The notes under the pieces are model-generated. The model did not search any database, was not told where the DNA came from, and saw nothing but the letters and a program-made list of their open reading frames with translations. Positions 32,985 to 45,361 of a stretch of 64,000 nt of DNA are shown here, piece after piece. Source of the DNA: Naematelia aurantialba. Lineage: Eukaryota; Basidiomycota; Tremellomycetes; Tremellales; Naemateliaceae. The position numbers and the translations under genes are program-made. The stretch's first letter is position 1, and each line of letters opens with the position of its first letter. The stretch covers positions 1 to 64,000 of the forward strand of contig JAKFAO010000005.1 of assembly GCA_021527695.1 (NCBI GenBank), written 5' to 3'.

Positions 32985-35588
32985 TCATGCAGTGTCCTCC
33001 ACAGTCTCCTGTCGAGCTTTCCCAGTTCGGCGGGTTTCAAGCTCCTGTTTGATCTCTTCATCATTCCTGAATTTGATGATCTTCTCAGGCTCGATGGCGT
33101 TGTGTGCTTCACTAAGGTAGTAGTTTGCAGCGAAAATCCCAGCAATGATCGATCCGAAACTGACGATCAACGCCGAGAGGAACAAGCCGCTCATAGACTC
33201 CATGTAGGCTGAAGACGAATGAGCATATCAGTCAGCAAGAGAACACCGGAAGATGGAGTAGCTCGAAGAGGGGGAGGGACTAGGGAGGACACGGCATACG
33301 TACCCTGCTTCACCAAGTCCCTGGGCTCGGTAAGTCGCGCAACATAGATCGAACCAAAGATATCTGCTAGTTCAGTAGCGTTGTACGTCGTGCCGAGGTA
33401 TTTCTCCAGGTGGGCGGGTACCTCGCGGTTCCACACCGAAGCCGAGATGGCGAGGGAGATGGAGCTTCCAATAGAACTCCAGAGATTGAGGACGGCCGTC
33501 GCTATGGCCATATCCTGGTGCGGTACCGAAGCTTGCACCCCGATGTACGAAGAAATGACAGAAATAGCGCCACCCAAGCCAATGAAGACTTGTGAGATAA
33601 CCAGAACCGCCACGGAGGGATTCGACGTCGCATGATACGTGAGACCCATGCCACTGCGGACGCCTGGTCAGACTACCAATGCACGAGTGATCAAAGACCG
33701 TGCCCCACTCACACTACACGAATGGCAAGACCAGAAAGCTGAAGGATCTTGTACCGATGGGTGTATCGCATGAGTAGACCGAAGAACACGGCAAACCCAC
33801 ACAAAGCAACCGAGGAAGTGTTGGCCCAGAAACCGTAGTTGCGGTCCTAGTCAAAGTTGGTCAGCGAAGTCACCATAAAATAGCCTGTTGTCCGAAACAT
33901 GGATACTCACAGACCAGTCGACAATGACATACACCCATGAGGACAAGTACCCATCGACGAGATAGCTTGAGAAGAAGTAGAAGAAGTCGACGAGGACACA
34001 TGCAATCTGACGTGTTGATGGGGTCAATTGGTTGATTTGGTAGAACAGCGGACCTTAACTCACAAAAGTCTTGTTGAGCACTCGTCTAGGCATGAAAGGG
34101 TATTTTGCGTAAAACATATCCCAGACACACCACGCGATGAATAACAGGCCGCCAATGATTAACATAGCGATGAGCGAGGCTGGTCTTAGTCAGCTCAGTG
34201 ATCTAACAGCGAGAACATGGGGCAACTTTCGATTCTTATAGCCTCCCTTGGCGGTCGAATAAAGTGTCATGGGCGTAAGGAGAAGAGCAAAACCAAAGCC
34301 CATGAGAAGGAGTCCGGTGACGTTCAATCGTGTCCAGTAGAAGCGGAGGCTTTCGATACGTGTTCTCCGTTGCGTGTCGTCCTTTCCGGCAAGCTGCAGT
34401 CGACGAGTGTGAGAAGAAGAAGCAAGAGAAAGAGTTCCAAGCTTCTTGGCTCGACGATCACCGATAAGTAGGACAGCTAGAGCCGGGGACATGCAGACGG
34501 GAAGCAGGATGCAGAACATTCCGTACTGTTTGCGAAACACACACTGTTAGCTTCGAGTCTCTTCGGTCGCCATGGCGCAATCCACTCACTCCCCATCTCC
34601 AACCATTCGCGCTATAAGCAGAGATACCTGAAGATATGTAACCGGCCACGAAGCCATTTAGGACATATGGTAAGTTGACTGCACCGTCGACAAATGCCCT
34701 CCATTGTAGCGAGGTGATATCGGCGATGAGCAAACTGTTCACTGTGCTCGCATTCAGCAGATGACAAGATCATTGGGTCAGACGATCACTTACGAAACGT
34801 GATCCCAGTGTTACCCAGAGTGTAGACGACTTGGCCAGCGACGACCGTCTGGACGTTGTTTGCTCCTGCACACATGGCGTATCCGACAGCGTACAGGGTG
34901 ACTGATAGCGCCAGGGCGTGTGGTCTCGACCAAACATCCGCAATCTGTCGAGACACGCCAAAGACCTGTCAGCCCTCCACTGAAGTAGAAGTGTGCTCAT
35001 ACTCCCCCACCTTGGCAATGAATGGCGGAGAGACACCAGCGAGGATACCATTGATGACCCCGATGGTGCCGATTATGGTGTGTTCACCGAACGCGGACGT
35101 GGCGAATTGGGCGTCTACCATCCGTCAGGTCAGCAATCATTCGCTGCCAGCGTGTGTGTGGGATTTACAGACGGCGGTTGTACTTCTACTGAGTGAATAG
35201 ACATAGGCGATTAAACCGATGGATCCCCAGAGAGCATAGAGGCCCCAACCTCTGCCGAACACCAAGTCTGTAAGTAAATCGTGAGTGACAAGCGCTCGAA
35301 TGTTTTCACGATCATTGAGCCCAGTGAGGACTAGCCGGATATGAACAGTGACCCACACAGAGCCTCGATTCTTGTCACCCCGTCGTCTTGTTCGATGGCA
35401 CCTTTGTCTGCCCCGCGTTCCTGTTGAGGTTGGTCTTGAGCTTCAGCGGCGCCCGCAAGGCAGTCTTGATCCCGCTGCTTATCATGGCCTTCTTTGGCAT
35501 GAGAGTCCTCATCGTCAAGGGCCTGTTGATTGAGCGGATCATCGAAGGCGAGGGTTCTTAGACGAGTGTCAATGGGTGCTCGAGACAT
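32985..35588 (-). CDS. MFS siderophore-iron transporter (Arn/Sit1/MirB type)
   Basis: Fourteen-helix-type MFS transporter predicted to import ferric siderophores. The N-terminal 75 residues are charged and Gln/Asp-rich. Then come GRGWGLYALWGSIGLIAYVYSLSRSTT, FVSRIADVWSRPHALALSV-like segments, and ANNVQTVVAGQVVYTLGNTG, where the conserved Gly-Asn pair is seen. SLLIADITSLQWRAFVDGAVNLPYVLNGFVAG is diagnostic of the family (ADITSLKWRGL class). Later segments include YWTRLNVTGLLLMGFGFALLLTP and GLTYHATSNPSVAVLVISQVFIGLGGA. VQASVPHQDMAIATAVLNLWSSIGSSIS and FLSALIVSFGSIIAGIFA follow, then a tail ending ETVEDTA. About ten introns; roughly 620 aa. Divergent from the nitrilase. Confidence 0.87.
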
Positions 35589-36323
35589 TTTATTGGCAAA
35601 GCAACTCTAGGCCACCAGAAAGTGCGGGTCGAGTACTGGTGATGAATGCCCAATATGACCTTTGGGCTCAACATATTCGCTTGGCCCCTGCACAAGAAGA
35701 AGGAGCATGGATCGGCCGAGTGGACAATCCATGCTAGGAGCAAGCACGACGAAATAGCCGTCACTGGCGTCTTTCAGCTTCAGTGATTGCATCAGTGTCT
35801 CCGTGGACGCCCAGACGCCAAGAACTCACGCCAAACAAAAGAAGCTCGACCGGCAGTCACGGCACACTCGGAACAGGGCTTTGGGTCTTGCCATTGGGCG
35901 GTTAGCAGAGCACCTCGGCCGATAACACAATTAGTGACTTCGTAGTCCTCTTTTGACGAGCTCCACGACGACGCAGGTGGGCGGCCGACACTTGCTCTGA
36001 TTGGGGTTATAATGATCTCAACCTGTGTCTTGGGAATTGTACAGTAATGGGGTCACGTGGCGGGTACCAAGAGCCTGGGGACGGTTGCATGCAGGTGATC
36101 TCTGGCCAAGAAGCTTTGTTAGTAGAGGATGGTCCTGTGCTCAGTGGAAGCTGCAAGCTCCCGCCCTCCTGGCGGTCCTGGCGATCACCAGCAGCTGCGA
36201 GCGGGCAGGTCGATACCGCCTGCCAGCGATCCGTCTGTTCATTCAGTTTCTTGTTTGCGCCTGTACAACTCTTCAGTCGTAGCGGGTGTTGTTCGTTGTG
36301 CCCTTTCCCAGAATTGTCCTTGG
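35589..36323. promoter_or_regulatory. Divergent promoter, siderophore transporter / nitrilase
   Basis: 735 bp lie between divergent starts. Several open frames cross it, but none has motifs. Iron-responsive GATA sites would be expected for a siderophore transporter; ATGATCTCAA near 36010 and CGATACC near 36211 are the only GAT(A)-like strings I noted, so no site is called. Confidence 0.35.
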
Positions 36324-37575
36324 ATGCCGTTGATCAGGGTGGCGGCCGTACAATGTGCGCCTCAGGCGTTCGACCTCTCTGCGTCCCTTGCAAAGTTGGA
36401 GTCACTCACATGCGATGCGGCTGCCTCCGAGGCAAAGCTGGTGGTGTTTGCCGAGGCCTTTCTTTCGGGCTATCCTCGGCATTTGGGCTTCAAGATCGGG
36501 AGCAGGACGCAGGAGGACCGTGACTGGTTCAGCAGATACGTGCACGCAAGTTGGCCCGTTGTCTGGTGGAGCGTCCTTTCGCTGACGATTGTCAGAGCAG
36601 CGTCAAGGTTCCAGAGGGAGTCGAGGGGAAGGACTTTTGGGCTAGTGACAGTCAGCTTGGGCACGAGTACGCAGCATTCTCCAGGATATGCTCGATCGCC
36701 AAGAAGAGCAAAGTGGTTGGTGCTATCGCGAGGGTTGCAGCTGAATACAGTATTTATCGGTCGGCATCGTGGAGAGAGCGGTCATCGGATCTACGCTGTG
36801 GTGCTCTAATCTTCTCATCTCCTCAGAGGGCGTCCTGTTGTCCAAGCATCGAAAGTTACAACCTACTGCCGCCGAGAGGATCGTCTGGTCGCAAGGAGAA
36901 GCGATCAATCCAGGAGGCGGCGACAACTTGCCGGTGATCGAGACTTCGCTCGGGAGGATTGGGGGTCTCATCTGCTGGGAGAGTGGGTCTCTTTCTATGC
37001 TGCTCGGGACTACTATACTCATGCTCAGACTATATGCCTCTCGCCAGATACGCCCTATATAAGAAAGGGGTAGAGATGTGAGTTTGATCGGCAAGGCAGA
37101 CCGGGGTGCAACTCAACAGCCAGCTATACGGCTCCCACGGCAGACGCCCGGGATACTTGGCTGCCAACAATGCGGCACATTGCCCAAGAGGGTAGATGTT
37201 TCGTCATCTCCGGTGAGAGAAGCGTGTTCCCATCTCTCACTGCCTTTGAAGCTGAGCAGCATTTGCAGTCAACCAATACCAGAAGAAGGACGACTTCCCA
37301 TCAGACTACCCGCCTCTCCAGGGTGCGGAAAAAGCCTGGTCAAGGGGAGGCAGCTGCATCATCGGGCCATTAGGAGACATATTAGCTGGGCCATTATGGG
37401 AGAAGGAAGGCCTGATCACCGCAGACGTGAGCCACCCTTCCCGCTATCCTCCCTGATATCATGGCAGATCGATACCGACATGCTATCTGGAGCGAAATTA
37501 GACTTTGATCCGGTTGGACACTATGCCCGGGAGGATCTAATGATGGGCGTTCTGCGAGATTTACGCTCAACATAG
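36324..37575 (+). CDS. Nitrilase (carbon-nitrogen hydrolase)
   Basis: Enzyme that hydrolyses a nitrile to an acid plus ammonia through a Glu-Lys-Cys triad. The start [18 protein letters not shown] is the canonical nitrilase N-terminus. Catalytic Glu is in [14 protein letters not shown], Lys in [18 protein letters not shown], and Cys in [18 protein letters not shown], the last rebuilt across an intron. [30 protein letters not shown] follows in separate blocks, then [17 protein letters not shown]. The end is VLRDLRST at TGA/TAG 37573-37575. About 340 aa and six introns. CWEN rather than CNEN-like forms favours a true nitrilase over amidase branches. Convergent with regulator 2, which may control it. 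Confidence 0.88.
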
Positions 37576-37709
37576 TTGTACCGTATCATTGGGCAAGCGG
37601 TACGAAGCCTGGCATGCAACGAAATATACAGTTCTATATCGGCATGTCCTATGGCGAATGTCCTATGTATGAGAGGCGATATCTTTCACACAGGTCGATA
37701 GAGGCCAGA

Positions 37710-40598
37710 TCACGCGTTGAAAGGCAACCAAGGGTCCCCATCCCAATCAAAAGTCTCCAGGTCGACGTCGCCCCAGAGTGTCTCCATTCGGGTATTCTGG
37801 GCGTCGTCTCTCATACCTTTCGGTGCGGGCGGAACTCCATGCCGTGCGGACGCAGTTAGATCATCCGCGAAGCTCATACCATGGTCCTGGATAACAGGCT
37901 GGGCCTCTTTCAGTGCTTCCCAGAAGGCTGCCGAGTCTAATCCGGTGTCGGCCAGATAAGTTGGAAAGAGGCGGTCGAGAGACTGAGACCCGCCTGATGT
38001 GGGGCGTGGTCCGTCGGCAATCTGACTAGCCATGGCCTGATGTCAGTTGATTGATTCACATCGTGGCCTTACTAGTGGTGTTTGGAGGTCAGCAGCTCCA
38101 GTCGGAAAGGGAGGTGCTTTGCTCAAACTCGCCGCAGGCGACGCATTGTCTGCGAGTGATTGTGATGGTAAGGGAGCCCCGTCCGGCATCTGCATCGGCC
38201 AGGACCACAAAGAGAATGTATTCTGTTCGGACGTGGACTGGTAGCCAGATCGGCTCACTCGCTGCCTATCGCTCGTAGAGACTCGCCGGTGGTAGGATGT
38301 TGTGTCCTCAAGGTTCTTCCTCTTTTTACTTGCAGCTCCGGAAGACAGTGTCGCCGGTGCTGGCGGGCTACCGGCGGACAGTTGTACTGCGTCTAGTAGT
38401 TCTACCAGTCGCTTAGATCCTGGGAAGACAACCTCGAGCCCCTTCAATGATGTTCGGCATGACTGGACCTGGTCGACGACCGCATCGACAATCGGTTGAC
38501 TTCCAGACTGGACCTCGCACATGAGTAAGATGATTGCCGACGACCAAACGATTTGGCAACTCAGAGCGAGATGATGGGACGGGGACACGAGAGCTCGCTC
38601 AGATGCCGCAACATGAACAACTGAGCGTGCCGCTGAGATACAGCGAGTCAGGGAGACGGAGGATCGACCGATGTTGCTGGCGACTCGGGCAGAGGCAAGG
38701 AAGTGACGATGAAGCGTGATGACCACTGTTAGGTAGGTATTCGACAAGACGCCCGCTAAGACCTGAATCGATCGCACAGAGGAGGGGTGTTTATACTTGT
38801 CAGGCTGGGTTTGATAAGCATGCTTATGACAGAAACGCATGAACCACTGACTACTTGATTTGTTAGCCAGTCATGCAGTTCGTCGTCAAGACTCTCTACT
38901 GCTGATTGCTGGAACTCTGAATGTGCTGGATGACGATGAAGTAGGTGAGCTACTCGGCCGGCAATCTGGCATAGTTTGGTCAAGGCGATGAAGCCGGACA
39001 TTGACGAGGTCTCGGGCTCGACTATCTCGTCTGGATCCGGCTGTTCAGCTTCCTGTTTATCAATGGCGGAAAGCACAGAGTCGGGTAGCGGTAAAGGCAG
39101 AGGGTTGTCAATGTCGATATCCTCGATGCCTAGTGGGCGCCCAAGAGACAGTGAGAGCAGCCTAACCGTCAGATCAAGGGACGACGCTGAGACTTACCGA
39201 TCCAGTCCATACACTGCCCACCAGCACCTTGAGTGGGTTTGATGGTGATGATAGGTCGCCTCGGGGAACACGAGTACGCGCTTGAGCATCAGCTGGGACA
39301 AAAGTCGAACCTACATGCAGACCGAGATCCTGCGCGACTCGTAGAGCCTGGCCGGACAACAGCCAGGCTTGGGGCATTGCATTCACGCTCGCTTGGAAAG
39401 CAGCGAGAAGAGTGAGACATTGAACTTGGAAGTGGTTGACATCGCCTAGGTTCGACAAATGAATGATGTGGGCGCTGTCTCAATCAGCCTCTCTGCAGAC
39501 TAAATGTACCCACCTCTCGTACCACCCCATACCGGCCTTTGCCTCTCCAGGTAAGATCACCGGCTCTTTCCCTTCCATTACTCGTTGTCTCTCACGCCTC
39601 CAAGCTTCGGAAGTCACCAGCATTCGCTCACCAAGAGCGAGGATAGCAAACAGCACGGAGAGGAACTGGATCGTCAGCCCCCTCTCCCCCTCTCCTCGCC
39701 GCCATATAGGACTCACCCCTCGAGAATGATGCGGGAGCGGTTGACCTTGTTGTCGGTGTTCCATAACCATCGCATGCAGCTCGTGGAACCGGTGCTCCGG
39801 TATCACTGGCAGGACAGGGTGGATCTCAGCAAAGAACGCGCTTATCATTGCTGCCATGGAAGGACCATCGGGAAAGCTGATGCGGTTCAAATCCGGCAAG
39901 AGTCGATCAAAGGGCCGTCCCGACCCTGCGGCAGCTTCAAAGTAGGCGGTGATGGGTTTGCCGTTGCCCCAGTTTGTGGAATCGTCAGACGGTGTGGTCT
40001 CGGGATGCGTGGCACCAGGAAGCAAGGTCGGTGAGAAGGACTCGAGCACGGAGAGGGTATTGTAAGAGCCTATCCAGCGGCGGTTCCCATCTTCGTCATA
40101 TATCCATTGGCCAGTGTCGGTGACAGGTGGTCCCTTCTGATGTGAACGAACATAATGGGAAGGCCGAGGTGTCTCAGCAGCGTTGGGAGGAGAGTTGCGA
40201 TCTGTTGATATTGCGCTCAATAAAGTGGTCTTCCGCTTGCCTTGATCCAACTGATCTCCCAGAATCTCCTTGAAGCTCCCGCAAAGTTCCTCGAGCGCCT
40301 GCATCCTCGCCTCCAGATTTTGCACATATTGCCTCGAGAACGCGGCTCTGTCTTTGCTGGGAGGATAGGTACACTGCGCGGCGGTACCGAAGCGTGTGCA
40401 TTCTGCACAAGGGCCAAGTGAGGACCGTCGAATGGAAGATGATCCGGAGACGGCTCCCGGGTGACATCTAATCTTCTTGAACCGGCATGATGCACATGCT
40501 GCCGATGCCTTGACCTTGCTTGGGTTGACAGGGGCGGAGGTCTCACTGGAGTCTAGCTGCAGTGGGGGACGAGCTGCCTGCTGCGACGAAGAGGACAT
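37710..40598 (-). CDS. Zn2Cys6 fungal transcription factor (regulator 2)
   Basis: The N-terminal zinc cluster near residues 35-75 reads CASCRFKKIRC, a long loop HPGAVSGSSSIRRSSLGP, then CAECTRFGTAAQC, so all six Cys are present with an unusually long gap between Cys3 and Cys4. A coiled linker (NLEARMQALEELCGSFKEIL) follows, as is common for dimerisation. The middle homology region has FFAEIHPVLPVIPEHRFHELHAMV and FLSVLFAILALGERML. LTLLAAFQASVNAMPQAWLLSGQALRVAQDLGLHV, read in two pieces, is the classic XlnR/Fungal_trans signature. It ends ETFDWDGDPWLPFNA, an acidic-aromatic tail typical of activation domains. Around 850 aa. It is flanked by a nitrilase (convergent) and an M20 amidohydrolase (tandem). 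Confidence 0.88.
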
Positions 40599-41007
40599 GG
40601 AACAGTGAACACGGGAATCGCAAAGAGACGATAGGAAAGAGGGGCTTTATCCCAGAAAGAAACGACGAGAGTTGGGTGGCAACGCAACATTTCATTGGCT
40701 TGCTGGTCACGGCTACGGACTCCTGGAGCGCATGTAGGTGCTAGGCGTACTGGTCCTGCTTCTTCTCGGAACACGGTTTGGTAAGAGCCAGTTCATTCTG
40801 GCTGCGAGCTCTTGGTGGACTAGGCTGCCTAGACAGGCTAGATCATCAAGCAAAGAGGCAGGAGACGGCCATAGCCCATCCAAGAAATATCAACGCTGCT
40901 GGAGAGGCCGCTCATAGTCGCACCGTCTACATCTGTACCAGAAGGAATCACCGCTCCCTGGAACGGTTGACGGGACTGGTAGCCTACATACTGATGACGG
41001 TAAAGTA
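40599..41007. other. Intergenic region, promoter of regulator 2
   Basis: 409 bp lie between same-strand genes. There is no coding signal and no repeat. Confidence 0.4.
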
Positions 41008-42715
41008 TCACTTTCCAATGTCCTCGTGGAACCACTTGGCAACCTATTAACGTCAGGACAATCGGGATGGTATAGCGGAATTTGCGTACCTCCTTGGCGT
41101 ATCCCTCGTCGCCTAGAACTCTGAGACCGACACAAGCCATGGCAGTCGCCGCCTTGAAAGTCTGCACATGCGCCTCATCTTCACCGACAATGGTGGTGAA
41201 GTCGACCGTGTGGTTGACACAGCCCGGAGGAGTGGGCATGCCAATCATTGGGTGACAGCCTTTTGAACCCATGAGCCTTCAATACTAGCACCCTACAAGC
41301 TCATGCCAAAGCTGCTCACCCGGTAGCGCATAGGATACGTTCCCAAAATCCGTACTGGCACCCCAGCTTGCCGATTGATCGAACCCATACGTCACGGGGA
41401 TACCGAACATCTCATTCATAGTCGACGCATACTCCTCCTAGAAAGAACGCCTGTCAGCACCTGCTGCGGGACCAGCCCCTCACGGAAGCTCGGACTCACA
41501 CACATTGGCTTGCTGTTGCGGAGATCATCATGCACCAAGCCGCGATTGATCTTAACAGTGGTACCGGTTGTCAGAGCGGCATTCCTGTTGGCACCTTGTC
41601 AGTTGACATCGTATCCTACGGGCGTTCGTGGACCAACTCGAAGCACGCTTTGACCTGTGTCCAGGTTTCCTCGAGAGCAGCGGTGGTGATTCCGCGCACG
41701 CTATAGGTCATCTCGGCGTATGCTGGAATGACTGCGGAACGGTTAGCGTCGTGGAGGATTTACAGCGAGACGGAGATACAAACTGTTGGAAGCATAGCCG
41801 CCACCTTGAGTGATCACACCATGCACACTATCCCGGTCAGGAGGCTGGTCCTGGTCAAGTCACTCACCGGACTTCGGGTCGCATCTGCTGTCGCAGAGCA
41901 GCGATCGAGTTGTGCGCCAAGATGGCAGCCTCGAGGGCGCTGACACCGGCCCAAGGCGCCATTGCCGCATGCGCAGCCTTGCCGAAGTACTCGATCTGGA
42001 CGCCAATGGAAGCTAAAGACGGCCCGATATGACCTTTTGGCGAAGGTCCCGGCCCAGGGTGCAACATCATGCAGGCATCCATATCCGAGTCTGATCACCA
42101 AGTCAGCAGGCAAACGACCGATAGTCAGCGCCATCTTACATGCGCCTTTGTCAAGTAGCAACTGCTTTCCAACTCCGCCTTCTTCTGCCGGGGTGCCCAA
42201 CAAGACGACTGTGCCAGGGATGTTGTGCTTCTGCATGGCGGCCCTTAGTCCCAGTAAAGCGGCGATGCCTGAGATAGCAATCAAGTTGTGTCTGCTTGTC
42301 ATCAGGTGGGCACTGTGTGGGGCTGCCAAGAACACATACCCGCAACCATGTCCTATCTCTGCCAGCGCGTCGTACTCGGAGTTCAGACCAAACGTCCTTC
42401 CTCCGGTTCCTTGAGTGAAGGCAGCTCTGAACGCTGTTGGCATTCCCTCTATGCTTTCCACCTTGAATCCTTGTTTTGCAAGGTACGTTGTAATCTTCTC
42501 ATGCGCCTTGAACTCCTCCCACTTGAGCTCGGGGTTGGCGTGGAGGAAGAGAGATATCTCCTTCAGGTCGCCCTCAACAGCCTCAATGGAGCTCTTGATG
42601 GTCTGACGAGCCTGTTTGACGTGTCAGAGCTTGGATCTTCTCCGAGTGTCATGACTCGCCTCGGGTTTGAATGCCCTCTCTCGACGTAACGGCGATGCTC
42701 CGGTGGGCTTGACAT
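41008..42715 (-). CDS. M20 family amidohydrolase / peptidase
   Basis: Zinc hydrolase of the M20D/ACY1L2 amidohydrolase branch, which cleaves amide bonds of N-acyl amino acids or dipeptide-like compounds. The N-terminal part reads IKSSIEAVEGDLKEISLFLHANPELKWEEFKAHEKI in two blocks. Metal-site blocks are FGLNSEYDALAEIGHGCGHN (last part joined over an intron) and GTPAEEGGVGKQLLL. Dimerisation-domain features are IEYFGKAAHAAMAPWAGVSALEAAI. The C-terminus has VGEDEAHVQTFKAATAMACVGL and ends AKWFHEDIGK at TGA 41008-41010. About 410 aa. The start (MSSPPEHRRYVERG, ATG at 42715) is less certain; the first intron needs a GTCATG donor, and an upstream in-frame ATG exists at about 42769. Divergent from the sugar transporter at 43330. 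Confidence 0.82.
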
Positions 42716-43329
42716 TCCCACATGCTGCGCAACAGGGCTCATTGCCCACAGGAATAGGATCGAGATCAATGTTGCGCATTTCGGTCGACAGGAAATGCTC
42801 GATTGATACTTGTGGTCAAACAGTACTAGACTCCGAGCTGGTTCTTCGATGACCTAGGAGCCTCTCCAGATACGGATTCTCTGTGTATTCGGAGCATGGT
42901 CTTGCCAAGACATCCAAGAGGCACTGTCATTGGTTCGTACATTGCCATGTTGCTAGTATTCCAAGCTCCGTCCCTCCAAAGTGGGGAGACGAGGGGAGAC
43001 GAGGAGAGGCGAGGAGCAGTATCAACCACAGAGTATCAGCTAATCGCTGATAGCCCGATGTCAACTTGCCAAGCTCCGAGACAGGATCCGTAGATTCCGG
43101 TAAAAGCTTATCGCCAAACAATAACACCTTGAACCAACTCTCTCCATGTTCCGCGTCCGATAGACAGTCGATGTCTGCAACGATGGATAGAGACACGATA
43201 AGGATCTCGTCGACTATATCCATCCAGAATCTAGGGAGTGGGCATCGGCACGAGACCTTGGCAGCATTCACATTTGCCATTTGACCCCCACAGCTCGCTG
43301 GTCATTAGTTCGACATCATCATTAACATC
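42716..43329. promoter_or_regulatory. Divergent promoter, M20 amidohydrolase / sugar transporter
   Basis: 614 bp lie between divergent start codons. A short imperfect purine repeat lies at 42982-43018. There is no known operator. Confidence 0.35.
42982..43018 (+). repeat. Short purine-rich tandem repeat (GGGGAGACGA-like)
   Basis: Four imperfect 9-11-nt units of GGGGAGACGA/GGAGAGGCGA run head to tail in the divergent promoter. It is too short for a minisatellite call; slippage is the likely origin. Confidence 0.7.
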
Positions 43330-45361
43330 ATGTTTCAGGAATTTGACAAGTTCCGCAAGTTTTGCACGCAGCTATACCAGAAGACGCCCCGGATCGTCTG
43401 GTATACGATCCTGCTCTTCAATCTCTCGTCTCTCTATCTGGGCTAGTGAGTACTGGATCATTCCTACCTGAAGGATTAAGAGGGTGCGTGCTCCTTGGCT
43501 AACGCTTCGTAGTGATCAAGTCATGTTCTCGTCCCTGGAGGCCACTCCCTCATTCTTGAAGGACTTCGGGGAGACGAAAAATTCCAAACAGCTGCTGGGC
43601 GCCAAGCAATCCTCGATCATGAACAGTGTCCCCCTCGTCGGCAAGTTTCTCGGATGCGCCATCTCAGCGCCGATCAATGAAAAGTAAGGGTCGTTCTACG
43701 GCGTTGAAGGATTCCGCCCTAAACCCAGCGTAGATTCGGCTACAAGATGACCGTCTTTATCGGATGCATCTGTCAGATTCTTGGTATCATCCTCGAAATG
43801 GTAAGGGGCCGTCTTCCCGACCGAGACCGGCTGACTTGAGAACAGGCTACCATGAACTGGGGCGCCTTCACGGCTGGACGCTGTCTGATTTACACGGCTG
43901 TGGGTCTCGGCGAGAATGTGATACCTATCTATCAAGCCGAGGTAAGAGACGAATGTTCGCTCCTTGTCCAGTGCTGATTACTTGAGGTTGTCTTGCCCCA
44001 ATACAGAGGCTTCTTTGGAGGTGTCTATCTCGTGGGAGTTGCCATCGGATCTCTCTGGGCGTCTCTTTCCGTCCGTGGAATCTCCACTCGCACAGACTCG
44101 ACAGCCTGGCGCATCGCATGCGTCCAGCAGGTGTGTTCTTTCGTTGTCACTCGCGGGGCAGACTGCTGACAGGACCCTTCTTCTGGATAGTTCCCACCTG
44201 CTGTCCTTCTTCTGTTGGGGTTGTGGTGGTGTCCTCCGTCGCCCCGATGGCTGATGGACAAGGGCCGCAAGGACGAGGCCATAAAGATCTTGCGGCGTGT
44301 TCGAACAAAGGGGCCTGACCAGGAGGAGTGGATTGAGCTGGAAATGGCCGCCATCGAAGAATCTCTTGAATTCGACAGAGCGATCAACACTGGCTCATGG
44401 CTCAACCTTTTCCAAGGCAACAACCTGCGTCGCACACTCGTCTGCTCGATGCTGTGGGTCGGGAACAACTGGACCGGAAACACCTTCATCTCGACTTATG
44501 CGACTACGCTATATGTCCAGCTCGGACTCAGCGCTCAGGCCTTCAACTACGGCGTTATCAAGGCGTGCATCACAATTGTGATGGCGATCATCGGCATGCT
44601 GATCATCGACAAAGTCGGACGTCGACCGATACTCATCACCGGTTGCTTCTTCCAAGCCATATTCCTGTGGATCATGGGTGGCATCGGCGTCTCGGCGAAT
44701 CCCAGCGACAGTGCTCTTCGTATGATGGTCGCTTGTATCATGCTGTTCAAGTGTTCAGTCGTGATCAGCCTTCAATTCCTTGGTCCTGTGGTTACGGCTG
44801 AAATCGCTTCCCCTTCCACCCGGAGGAAGAGTGAGTATTCCCAGGGTTACGCCTACCAAGCTCCAGTCTAATGCTGTTCCAGTGTTTGCTTTCGCCTGCT
44901 GTGTCGATGTCGTAACAGCATGGGGTGTTTCGTTCGCCTCGCCTTACATGCTCAGCACATCGTACGCCAACATGGGCGCAAAGGTGAGATGCTCGGCAGC
45001 TGAACATCGAGAAGATGCTCATAACTCAGGTCGCCTTCATCTTTGCCGGAGTCTCGACAGTCTTTGTCTTCCTCACCTACTTCTTCGTTCCCGAGCTCAG
45101 AGGTCGCTCACTCGAGGAGATTGACGAGCTCTTCGCGGCCAAACTTTGGGCATGGCAATTCTCCAGCTACAAGACCACCTCCCTGGGCCACAACATGGTG
45201 GAGCATTACGAGAAAGGCAAGACGCTCGAAGAGACAAAGGGCGAGGAGGTAAGCATACTGGAAACATTCTGCTCGAATTGTCGCCTGATGCTAGCTTTCA
45301 GTTTGACGAGAAAACGCTGCAGCCCAATGTACAGGTTGCAGCTGTTAACGACCTGTCGTGA
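43330..45361 (+). CDS. MFS sugar transporter (hexose/lactose permease type)
   Basis: Proton-coupled or facilitative sugar porter of the plasma membrane, about 540 aa. N-terminal cytosolic segment, then IVWYTILLFNLSSLYLGYDQVMFSSLEATPSF (helix 1, with a G-Y-D-Q variant of the GFD motif). MNSVPLVGKFLGCAISAPINEKFGYK is the helix 2/loop region. GRCLIYTAVGLGENVIPIYQAEV matches the usual VGG..PVYQSE motif. PPSPRWLMDKGRKDEAIKIL is the PESPRWL-type motif. IIDKVGRRPILITG is the GRR motif before helix 8, and PELRGRSLEEIDELF is the PETKG-type end motif. GNTFISTYATTLYVQLGL fits helix 7. All six signatures are intact. It is divergent from an M20 amidohydrolase. Confidence 0.88.
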
